Assembly (NCBI GenBank): GCA_030594665.1
Contig: JAUVET010000095.1
Coordinates: forward strand, 1 to 6,165
Source: Methanosarcinaceae archaeon
Lineage (GTDB): Archaea > Halobacteriota > Methanosarcinia > Methanosarcinales > Methanosarcinaceae
Reading direction: 5' to 3'
Length of the DNA: 6,165 bases
Made by a program: the position numbers and the translations under genes. Positions 1 to 5,445 of the stretch are shown in pieces (within the stretch, counting starts at the first letter, position 1; every line of letters starts with the position of its first letter). The notes under the pieces were generated by a model. It saw nothing but the letters and a program-made list of their open reading frames with translations, made no database searches and was not told the DNA's origin.

Positions 1-423
1 GAGGGATGGGTGCTGATATCCACAGCGAATTTTGGTGATGAGGGCACGTTTAAGTTGAGTAACGCTCTTAAGAGACGTTTTGTTCCAATAAATGTAGGAT
101 ATGTTTCAAGCGCAACCGAAAAGACAGTCATATCCAATATCACACCTGAACTTGACCCCGAAGTTGAAAATGCGATCATTATTTTTGCAAGCGAGACGCG
201 TACACTCTGGAGAAAGGATCGCAGTATCCCGCAGGGACTTTCCACAGACGGGGTGATAAAGATGGCACGTTACTGTGATCTTGCCATGTCACAGGGTTTT
301 GATGCCAAAAGCGTGTTTGTTGATGCGGCATTCCATCAGGGCACAATAATTGCAGATGAGACCGACCCGCATTCGATCCAGCTTGTTCAGGAATTAGCAC
401 TTAAGATCGCAGAAGATATGTGA
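1..423 (+). CDS. MoxR-family AAA+ ATPase, C-terminal part (5' end outside window)
   Basis: This is the last 140 codons of a MoxR-type AAA+ ATPase; the frame is open from base 1. The first residues form the sensor-1 strand (LISTAN), followed by a Gly/Glu-rich turn and the segment LSNALKRRF. That segment corresponds to the MoxR pattern of 'small residues, then R-F' containing the arginine finger. The remainder is the helical lid, with a sensor-2-like stretch around SQGFDAKSVFVDAAF. Walker A and B must lie upstream, off the window. A GTG at 10 has a GAGG-like sequence before it, but starting there would remove the whole ATPase core, so I treat the gene as partial. MoxR ATPases normally work as hexameric chaperones with a VWA protein, and a VWA gene follows after 1 nt, so the two are probably co-transcribed and translationally coupled. 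The client is not visible. The family call is fairly firm; the subfamily (RavA, CbbQ/NorQ, GvpN or other) is not resolved. Confidence 0.78.
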   Translation, partial: EGWVLISTANFGDEGTFKLSNALKRRFVPINVGYVSSATEKTVISNITPELDPEVENAIIIFASETRTLWRKDRSIPQGLSTDGVIKMARYCDLAMSQGFDAKSVFVDAAFHQGTIIADETDPHSIQLVQELALKIAEDM

Positions 424-424
424 T

Positions 425-1360
425 ATGACAGATATTATTGACTCTCTTGATGGGCTTGCGTCCATGTGCCATGAGTATCCTTCAGATCCGCACAATACAG
501 AATTGTATGGCAAGATCGTATCGATGTGCAGTGAACTGGCGTATCAATATCTCAGGACAGATTACTACGTCCCTCCAACAGTCGGCCGTATGGTATATCG
601 CAAGTATGGCGCCGGAGGGAAAATCCATATCAACAGGACTATGCAGGAGATATGCAGCAAAGGCCGCAGTCTGGATGCCATCGTATCGAGACAACGTGTC
701 AAAGACATAAAATTAGACAATTTTGCATTTGTGATCGATAGGAGCGACGCGATAACTGCAAAGGGTCTGGGTCGCAAGACCGGTACGCACATTGGCGTAT
801 CAAAAGATCCTGAGATCATTGAAAAGATAGCTGCGATATCCATTCTTGAGAGCATTAAAAAGACATCTGATGTTATTGATATAGTCACGTATGGCAAGGA
901 TGTTGATGGTCCTTTAAATGAACAGCAGTACACATACAATGAGATGCTTCTGGACGGGGGAGAAGGAGCAAATCGTCTTGATCTTGCACTTGCAAGACTT
1001 CTGCAGTTGCACTGGGATCGGCGCCCGGGTGTGAAACATCTTATCATATTGACAAGCGGAATACCGGAAACAGGACGCATGAACCTGCTTGATGACATCG
1101 AAGTCCAGGAAACCGTTTTGCAATACCTGAATCACATGCAAAAGCGCGGGGTTCGAACACTATACCTTCCTATCATTACAGATGAGGGATTTGCAAACAA
1201 GCGTGTGGGATCGCACAGCCCCAGAAGTTTTTCGCAAAAAATAGCGCGTATCGGGATACCCACAGTAGAGTTGGGGGATTTAGAAATGTTGCCTGATGTG
1301 CTAAGGACTGGCTTTAAGCAGATGCTCTCATGCAGGATGCATGTTTCGTTATTTGAATGA
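425..1360 (+). CDS. VWA-domain protein paired with MoxR ATPase
   Basis: This 311-residue soluble protein has no signal peptide or membrane helix. Residues 1-95 are a mostly helical N-terminal region of unknown role. Residues 98-300 fit a von Willebrand A fold: a hydrophobic first strand NFAFVIDRSD, a second strand DVIDIVTYG (149-157), a helix LDLALARLLQL, a strand KHLIILTSG (204-212), a helix over 224-240, a strand RTLYLPI (244-250) and a final strand IPTVELGD. The metal-binding (MIDAS) motif reads D105-R-S107-D-A109, where DxSxS is canonical, and the usual Asp of the fourth strand is Ser211. Metal binding may therefore be weakened or lost. The ATG lies 1 nt after the stop of the MoxR gene, and no strong Shine-Dalgarno is seen, which suits translational coupling. 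By analogy with other MoxR-VWA pairs, it should recruit the ATPase to a client protein or metalloenzyme; that role is inferred from the family only. Confidence 0.72.
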   Translation: MTDIIDSLDGLASMCHEYPSDPHNTELYGKIVSMCSELAYQYLRTDYYVPPTVGRMVYRKYGAGGKIHINRTMQEICSKGRSLDAIVSRQRVKDIKLDNFAFVIDRSDAITAKGLGRKTGTHIGVSKDPEIIEKIAAISILESIKKTSDVIDIVTYGKDVDGPLNEQQYTYNEMLLDGGEGANRLDLALARLLQLHWDRRPGVKHLIILTSGIPETGRMNLLDDIEVQETVLQYLNHMQKRGVRTLYLPIITDEGFANKRVGSHSPRSFSQKIARIGIPTVELGDLEMLPDVLRTGFKQMLSCRMHVSLFE

Positions 1361-1393
1361 GTGTTGCAATTGTGTTAGCTTCACACGCGACAC
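1361..1393 (+). terminator. Hairpin directly after the VWA stop codon
   Basis: A two-part stem begins at the base after the VWA stop codon. GTGTTGC (1361-1367) pairs with GCGACAC (1387-1393) with one G-U pair, and inside it TGTG (1371-1374) pairs with CACA (1382-1385) over a 7-nt loop. A second small hairpin follows, CATCC-TCA-GGATG (1413-1425), and a run of six T lies at 1480-1485 on the + strand. The VWA gene and the ATPase gene converge on this 123-bp gap, so a termination region is expected. Archaeal terminators mainly need T-runs, so the T-run may be the real signal and the hairpins incidental. Confidence 0.3.
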
Positions 1394-1483
1394 CTCTGAA
1401 TGAATTCGGGTTCATCCTCAGGATGGAGGTCGGGAGGTGGTATAAGCACAACAAATGTGGGGTGGTTGATGCATGTGAATTTT

Positions 1484-2683
1484 TTATCTCCCTTCCTCAG
1501 CTATAAGTGCTTCAATCATTACATATAACCTGAACAGCTCATTGGAAAACCTATACTCACCCCTAATTTCTTCCTTTGCCAAAACTCCAAGCTCTTCCAT
1601 TCTTCGACGAAAATTATCAAAATTCCTGCACTCTGAGTCAGTCATTTCTTTTACGAGTTTTTTTCTCCTGAATTTTGCTTCTAAAGGCAATTTGCCCATT
1701 GTTCGCAGAATAGAATGATATGTTTCACTGCGAAGTGCTTGGTACACTTGTCGGTCAAGATACTTCCGCCCCACATTCTCCGCAGCATGAAAAATGCCTT
1801 TAATAGCATCATCCCTATCAATGCAACTATCAGAATCCTCCCAATAAACAGCATCTCCAACTTCATGAAGAAGCACAGGCAGACCGCCAGAGTAACGAGC
1901 TAAAATAGGCAGAGCGTCTTGTTCTATAGTTATATCAGCGCTTGCGAAAGCTTTTTTGAAAAACTCTTCCGTTTCATTGTTATTCATTGAATTGAGCTCT
2001 ATGACATTAAAAATCCTGCTTATTGAAGGCTGATTCTTTGCCAGGTCGCTCATTCTATCCGGAATCCCCGCAAGTATTAACAAAATCGGTAGAGGTTTTT
2101 GAGAGGATGCTATTTCATCCACAAAACTTTTAAGAAAATATGAGAACTCAGGAACACTGGACATCCCATTAAGATCGTCTAAGATCAGGAGTAGACCTTT
2201 TTTATCTTCTTTAATTGTTTCAAACATACCACGTATGATGGATAAAAAATTCAAAGGCAAATCTTCAAGTAGTTTTTGATCGTCGGTAAACTCGATGTTC
2301 ATACCTACGCCAAAAACTCCAAGCTGAACCCCTTTTATATATTTCCCAACGACTGCCCTTGCTTTATCAAAAAGGTCTTTATCGGGCATTGCCTGTAGTA
2401 TCTTCGTAATGACGATCCGGCAAACATCCCTGATATTCGTTGCCGACCCTATATAACAGTGAGCTCCAACAAACTGATATTTATTTTCTGCGATGTAACG
2501 TGTGAGGACAGATAATGAGCTTTTTCCAATTCCACGCTCACCGGTTATGAAGAGATTTTCATTTCTACCCGTGGATGTCTGCACAATAGCTCGATTGATC
2601 CGCTCAATTTCGCGTGTACGACCAATGAAATAATCTATTGGTACTGGAATCCCCGGTGTGAATGGACTGTTTTCTTTTGTCAT
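1484..2683 (-). CDS. Stand-alone P-loop ATPase of the ORC1/Cdc6- or STAND-like AAA group
   Basis: This is a complete 399-residue protein. An N-terminal 'FIGRTREIERI' box (19-29) leads into Walker A GERGIGKSS (48-56), Walker B LLLILDD (164-170) and a sensor-1-like strand LLILAGIPDR (201-210). A lid follows, with the sGGLP motif (265-269) typical of ORC/STAND ATPases. The C-terminal part (about 316-390) looks like a winged helix: SILRTMGKLP, a helix, and the GVLAKEE-GEYRFS wing. There are no membrane segments. Such proteins can act as DNA-binding ATPases, regulators or parts of defence or mobile-element modules; the sequence does not decide between them. The gene stands alone. Its stop faces the VWA gene, and its upstream side is the long repeat-rich gap. 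No good Shine-Dalgarno precedes the ATG, so the mRNA may be leaderless or short-leadered. Counted stretches are AT-rich (18 G/C of 60 at 2221-2280, against 31 of 60 at 4321-4380 in scpB), which hints at acquisition. Fold call firm, function unknown. Confidence 0.8.
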   Translation of the reverse strand: MTKENSPFTPGIPVPIDYFIGRTREIERINRAIVQTSTGRNENLFITGERGIGKSSLSVLTRYIAENKYQFVGAHCYIGSATNIRDVCRIVITKILQAMPDKDLFDKARAVVGKYIKGVQLGVFGVGMNIEFTDDQKLLEDLPLNFLSIIRGMFETIKEDKKGLLLILDDLNGMSSVPEFSYFLKSFVDEIASSQKPLPILLILAGIPDRMSDLAKNQPSISRIFNVIELNSMNNNETEEFFKKAFASADITIEQDALPILARYSGGLPVLLHEVGDAVYWEDSDSCIDRDDAIKGIFHAAENVGRKYLDRQVYQALRSETYHSILRTMGKLPLEAKFRRKKLVKEMTDSECRNFDNFRRRMEELGVLAKEEIRGEYRFSNELFRLYVMIEALIAEEGR

Positions 2684-2907
2684 TTTATCTTATGTGAGTA
2701 AACACCGTAACCGTACTTAAATCCAACGAACCCATCTTCGTATGCGGGATTGTGAACGCATCAAATATATGAGATTTCTACATTGCTATTTGAAAATTAG
2801 TATTTGTATAGCTGTGCAAATTAAATTGTTCGATCTGAAACTGAAGCTAAAACCAGTACAAACGCCGTAGGCGGCGCATTCCAAACATTATGAAAAATAT
2901 GATAGAT

Positions 2908-2938
2908 CGGTCGGACAAACCTGACTTATATAACATAT
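2908..2938 (+). repeat. Left copy of an imperfect direct repeat flanking the inverted repeat
   Basis: The copy begins with CGGTCGGA, continues with a variable middle that includes TGACTTATA, and ends in AACATAT. It resembles 3070-3108, which starts with the same 8 bases and also ends in AACATAT, with an 8-base insertion and some mismatches between. It lies 24 bases outside the left arm of the ATCCGT inverted repeat. Confidence 0.35.
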
Positions 2939-2962
2939 TCAAAATATACGATAAAAATAAAG

Positions 2963-3050
2963 ATCCGTGTGAATCCGTCCGATCCGTGTTATCCGTGTTC
3001 TATACAGAAAATGAACACGGATTTAACGGATGACACGGATATGCACGGAT
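2963..3050. repeat. Inverted repeat built of eight ATCCGT units
   Basis: ATCCGT occurs at 2963, 2973, 2982 and 2991, and its complement ACGGAT at 3017, 3026, 3035 and 3045. The spacings are 10-9-9 on the left and 9-9-10 on the right, so every unit pairs with its mirror about an axis at 3006.5. Most units extend to ATCCGTGT. Between the arms lies an AT-rich spacer (3001-3012). The arms differ at several bases between units, mostly outside the hexamer. The element could form a long imperfect cruciform or RNA hairpin, or act as an array of protein sites. I recall similar ATCCGTG/ATCTGTG tandem runs as dispersed intergenic repeats in many environmental prokaryote genomes; that memory is not a search result. 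No transposase lies next to it. Confidence 0.85.
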
Positions 3051-3069
3051 AACGAGAAAATCCTCCCTC

Positions 3070-3108
3070 CGGTCGGATTAACTCGGACTATATGTTTATA
3101 AAACATAT
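3070..3108 (+). repeat. Right copy of the imperfect direct repeat
   Basis: This is the partner of 2908-2938 and has the same orientation. It shares CGGTCGGA at the start and AACATAT at the end. It contains most of the AT hairpin at 3089-3109, which accounts for much of the extra length. It begins 19 bases after the right arm of the ATCCGT element ends, so the pair brackets that element almost symmetrically. Confidence 0.35.
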
Positions 3109-3109
3109 A
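3089..3109. repeat. Perfect 9-bp AT-rich hairpin with 3-nt loop
   Basis: TATATGTTT (3089-3097) and AAACATATA (3101-3109) are exact reverse complements around ATA. The next pair outward (C3088, C3110) does not match, so the stem is exactly 9 bp. It may be a protein site, a fragment of the neighbouring repeat, or a chance structure in AT-rich DNA. Confidence 0.5.
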
Positions 3110-3175
3110 CTACAAGAAAATCTTCGATAATGTTCAGATTAATTATGTGTGTATATTTTCACAAATTGGATTTGC

Positions 3176-3272
3176 CGCGAAAACGCTCATATCGTTCGCG
3201 TCAGTGTTGCGGGAATCCGCCGCATGCGGCGGGTTGATGCGCGGGGTCTAGCACTTTGGGCTATGCATCGAC
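3176..3272. other. GC-rich structured island, possible non-coding RNA or repeat
   Basis: Three symmetric elements follow each other in an otherwise AT-rich gap. The first is a hairpin with CGCGAA (3176-3181) facing TTCGCG (3195-3200). The second is a perfect 16-bp palindrome CCGCCGCATGCGGCGG (3217-3232). The third is a nested hairpin: GTTGATGC (3233-3240) pairs with GCATCGAC (3265-3272) with one G-T pair, and inside it TAGC (3249-3252) pairs with GCTA (3260-3263). On the + strand it is followed by the T-rich ATTTTATC. GC-rich islands in AT-rich archaeal intergenic DNA can mark structured RNAs. I could not match it to tRNA, a snoRNA class or any riboswitch I know, and the strand is undecided. 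Confidence 0.3.
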
Positions 3273-3312
3273 ATTTTATCGTAACTAGCTAAACACATAC
3301 GAAAATTATAAT

Positions 3313-3355
3313 GGGGTTAACCAACTTAGGATGGGAATCAAGTCGGTTAAACCCC
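3313..3355 (-). terminator. Long hairpin downstream of scpB, candidate operon terminator
   Basis: GGGGTTAACCAACTT (3313-3327) and AAGTCGGTTAAACCCC (3340-3355) are near-perfect reverse complements, with one bulged base and one mismatch, around a 12-nt loop. In the direction of the condensin operon the stem is followed by the T-rich ATTATAATTTT (from 3312 leftwards). It starts 115 bases after the scpB stop codon. It could terminate or protect the 3' end of that transcript. It could equally be a dispersed repeat or part of the structured island next to it. Confidence 0.4.
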
Positions 3356-3469
3356 AAACTGCTTTTCCCACTTGCAGTAAGTTGCCAGATTAACTGACAC
3401 TCAACTTTATTAAAATACTTTGTTATAATATATATAGGTTCTGATGTCGAAAATCATTGAATAGCAATG

Positions 3470-4573
3470 TTAATCATCAATGTCTCTCAGCCCATCGATG
3501 ATCGCATCATATTTCATACAAACCCTTTCGATCAGGTCACATTCAAGCTTCCGGTGCGTCGGAACAAGAATGTCCGCATCCATCCCCACCTCAACTCCCT
3601 CACTCGATGTTTCGTAATCAGGCGCTATAAGCACGCCGTTTGCAGACACACCGATACGCAGGTCATTAACGATCCTTGCAATCATATCAGTTGCAGGCTG
3701 CACTCTCTTGCTGATCACAAGTGCCTTTGAGGCATACCGCTCCTTCAACTCTTCCAGGCGTTCGATACAATCCTGCGCTTTTGTCTTGTCGGATACAGCT
3801 TCAAGAGCCTGTATGGCATCGATCAGGTCATTGAATGTCGTAGAACTGACCTCTATGATCTCACCGTCATAATACTTGTTAACCCGCTCTGCATATCCTT
3901 TGGAAATGACCATCTTGTACACATCCGCAAGTTTATCAATTTCCTCTTCTGTCGGGTCATAGGCGTTAATAACCTTGTACTCATCTATCCCGCACATCTC
4001 CATCAGGGATTCATACATAGGAGTAACTGCCACAGCCTTCCTGCCAAGCCACATGTCGAGCCCACTCTGTCCGCTTTGCTTGCGTGAAAGATCAACGATC
4101 TTCTTCTTTATGGATTCAGGATCATTGGACTCAAGTTCGAAATAATCTGCAAACATCGGTGTTGTCCGGAGTATCTTTGTCCTGCCTTGCGCAACAGCCG
4201 TAATAAATCCGCGCTCCTTCAATTCCCGTATATGGTCGTATGCCGCATTGCCGCGCATATCAACCAGTTCGGACTGTATCACAGGCTGGTGGTATGCGAT
4301 CATCGAAAGTGTCCGCAGCATCGGAGCACCCACTTCTTTAGGTGCGAGCGGGCGCACAAGATCTGTATATTGCGGTTTAACCTGCATCACGTACCTGTCC
4401 CCGAGATCGATGATCTCAAGCCCGCACTTGCGTTCTTTATACTCCTTTATAAGCGATTGAACGATCGGATCAATTTTTTTTTTTGGTTTATCGATGATCT
4501 TTGCAAGTGTCTGGATATCCAGTGCCCTACCTGCAGCAAAAAGCGAAGCTTCGATAGTCTCTTTATTGCTCAT
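3470..4573 (-). CDS. scpB: ScpB, kite subunit of the SMC-ScpAB condensin, with long C-terminal extension
   Basis: ScpB dimers bind the kleisin ScpA and help the SMC ATPase organise and segregate the chromosome. The N-terminal half matches the family. The first winged helix (about 1-75) begins KETIEASLFAAGRALDIQTL and includes GLEIIDLGDRYVMQVK. The second (about 80-160) contains LRTLSMIAYHQPVIQSELVD-RG, HIRELKERGFI and GRTKILRTTPMFADYF, the best-conserved ScpB signatures. Bacterial ScpB ends near residue 190; here the protein runs to 367. The extension contains LDMWLGRKAVAVTP, a helical segment rich in Glu/Lys (about 250-275), and a compact end with RIGVSANGVLIAPDY and DADILVPTHRK. The ATG directly abuts the scpA stop codon, with GAGGT 10 nt before it, so translation is probably coupled. 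An A11 run lies at codons 30-34. scpB is the last gene of the operon. Confidence 0.92.
   Translation of the reverse strand: MSNKETIEASLFAAGRALDIQTLAKIIDKPKKKIDPIVQSLIKEYKERKCGLEIIDLGDRYVMQVKPQYTDLVRPLAPKEVGAPMLRTLSMIAYHQPVIQSELVDMRGNAAYDHIRELKERGFITAVAQGRTKILRTTPMFADYFELESNDPESIKKKIVDLSRKQSGQSGLDMWLGRKAVAVTPMYESLMEMCGIDEYKVINAYDPTEEEIDKLADVYKMVISKGYAERVNKYYDGEIIEVSSTTFNDLIDAIQALEAVSDKTKAQDCIERLEELKERYASKALVISKRVQPATDMIARIVNDLRIGVSANGVLIAPDYETSSEGVEVGMDADILVPTHRKLECDLIERVCMKYDAIIDGLRDIDD
4474..4484 (-). other. A11 homopolymer inside the scpB coding sequence
   Basis: On the coding strand eleven A in a row span the last base of Pro30 to the first base of Ile34 (Pro-Lys-Lys-Lys-Ile). One added A gives an immediate TGA after the lysines; one lost A gives a TAA after eight more codons. 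The tract lies in the loop of the first winged helix. Its length as given keeps scpB open. Polymerase or ribosome slippage here would yield a truncated product of about 34-41 residues. Confidence 0.9.
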
Positions 4574-5422
4574 TTACACATAAACCTCATCAACCGGACT
4601 ACCGCCCGGGTGGATGTAAAGTTCCCCGAACAATTCCTTTTGGGCAAGCAATATTTTTTTATCCGTAGCAAGGAACAGGAGTGAAATATACGTCATCATA
4701 TTTTCCGACCTGTCCCCGTTCATAAGATCCGAAAAAAGTACACATGTCCTGTCATTGAAGGCATCTACAAGCTGGTCGCCCAGAAGTGCAACCCGCTCGA
4801 TGATATTTTCCTCATGCGCGATACTTAAAACCTCGTCGATCGTAGCGGCTTCCATTTCTATGATCTTGCGGATACGCACTCTTTCCCTGCGCTTGAATTC
4901 TACATTTTCCGCCTTTTTGAGTTCAGTTATCAGCTCCTGCAAAGTAACAGGCCTGGTCGCAACGCGTCGGATCGGAAGTTTCGGGACAGGATAATCCTCC
5001 ACATCATAGAAATCCATCTCATCATCGAATCCGAATTCATCCTCATCCACTTCTTCCACAACAATACCCGTAGATTTCATGCGAAGCAGGATCGCTGCAT
5101 ACAATAGTGTCCTGCCGGATATCCGCAGGTCCATTATCTTCATATCTTCAATTTGTGCAAGGAACTTGTCGGTAATATCTACAATATCGACATCCCATGG
5201 ATTGATATCATCGTTCTTCACAAGGTTTAGCAAAATCTCGACCGGTTCATTGAGAACATCATCGGAAAGTTCAAGGCGCTCCTCATCAACACCGAGTGCG
5301 CACATGGTTTCGATAAAATCGGGATCAAGTGCATTTGCAGATGGTGCTGGGATTGTTTTTCCGAATATACCATGTACTGTCTGGCTTGTTTCCATAACGT
5401 CCATACTTTCGATTATTTCCAT
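4574..5422 (-). CDS. scpA: ScpA, kleisin subunit of the SMC-ScpAB condensin
   Basis: ScpA bridges the two SMC heads and binds ScpB. Counted from the start chosen here (282 residues), the kleisin core begins near residue 58 with EPVEILLNLVK, then INPWDVDIVDITDKFL, the archaeal form of the conserved 'GPLDLLLHLI...IDIYDIPI..IT.QYL' block. The helix TLLYAAILLRMKS follows. An acidic stretch (about 121-144, Glu/Asp-rich) links to the middle region VTLQELITELKKA and the C-terminal winged helix MMTYISLLFLATDKKILLAQ with FGELYIHP, which docks on the SMC head. A TTG at 5449 overlapping the smc stop would add nine residues. I prefer the ATG at 5422 because GAGGGT lies 9 nt before it, leaving a gap of 23 bases after smc. 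The N-terminal region before the core is longer than in bacterial ScpA. The stop abuts the scpB ATG. Confidence 0.92.
   Translation of the reverse strand: MEIIESMDVMETSQTVHGIFGKTIPAPSANALDPDFIETMCALGVDEERLELSDDVLNEPVEILLNLVKNDDINPWDVDIVDITDKFLAQIEDMKIMDLRISGRTLLYAAILLRMKSTGIVVEEVDEDEFGFDDEMDFYDVEDYPVPKLPIRRVATRPVTLQELITELKKAENVEFKRRERVRIRKIIEMEAATIDEVLSIAHEENIIERVALLGDQLVDAFNDRTCVLFSDLMNGDRSENMMTYISLLFLATDKKILLAQKELFGELYIHPGGSPVDEVYV
4584..4588 (-). promoter_or_regulatory. Shine-Dalgarno site of scpB
   Basis: GAGGT on the - strand lies 10 nt before the scpB ATG and inside the last codons of scpA. Ribosomes finishing scpA would cover it, which supports coupled synthesis of the two subunits. 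Confidence 0.6.
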
Positions 5423-5431
5423 ATTTTCACA

Positions 5432-5437
5432 ACCCTC
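5432..5437 (-). promoter_or_regulatory. Shine-Dalgarno site deciding the scpA start
   Basis: GAGGGT on the - strand stands 9 nt before the ATG at 5422. It lies within the frame of the alternative TTG start at 5449, which itself has no comparable site. This favours the ATG. Confidence 0.6.
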
Positions 5438-5445
5438 AATCTTGT

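Larger units (their letters stand above)
2684..3469. other. 786-bp gene-free, repeat-rich intergenic region
   Basis: No convincing coding frame is present here. The region lies upstream of the ATPase gene and downstream of scpB, both read leftwards, so it should contain the promoter of the former and the 3' end of the condensin operon. A weak TATA-like AT stretch for the ATPase gene is at 2761-2771 on the - strand, about 80-90 nt before its ATG; I do not call it. A small GC hairpin CGCCG-TAGG-CGGCG is at 2863-2876. The other elements (direct repeat, eight-unit inverted repeat, AT hairpin, GC-rich structured island, long hairpin) are entered separately. Just after the scpB stop a 5-bp stem CATTG/CAATG (3455-3469) is present. 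Confidence 0.6.

Noticed and set aside
10..423. Complete small gene starting at GTG 10 with a GAGG-like site before it
   Set aside because: The protein would start at the sensor-1 strand of a MoxR ATPase and lack both Walker motifs; the frame is open to the window edge, so it is a partial gene.
565..1098. 177-residue open frame on the - strand
   Set aside because: It is antisense to the VWA gene, has no family features, and follows the codon pattern of the opposite strand.
2963..3050. CRISPR array
   Set aside because: The repeated unit is only 6-8 bases with 1-4 base gaps and changes strand in the middle; there are no spacers and no cas genes.
3217..3272. tRNA gene
   Set aside because: The GC-rich stems do not form a cloverleaf, and no T-loop GGTTCRA sequence with an acceptor pair is present.
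3467..3730. 87-residue open frame on the + strand
   Set aside because: It is antisense to the 3' end of scpB, with no similarity or ribosome site.
4187..4684. 165-residue open frame on the + strand across scpB and scpA
   Set aside because: It overlaps two well-supported genes on the other strand and reads as a Cys/His/Phe-rich shadow without recognisable domains.
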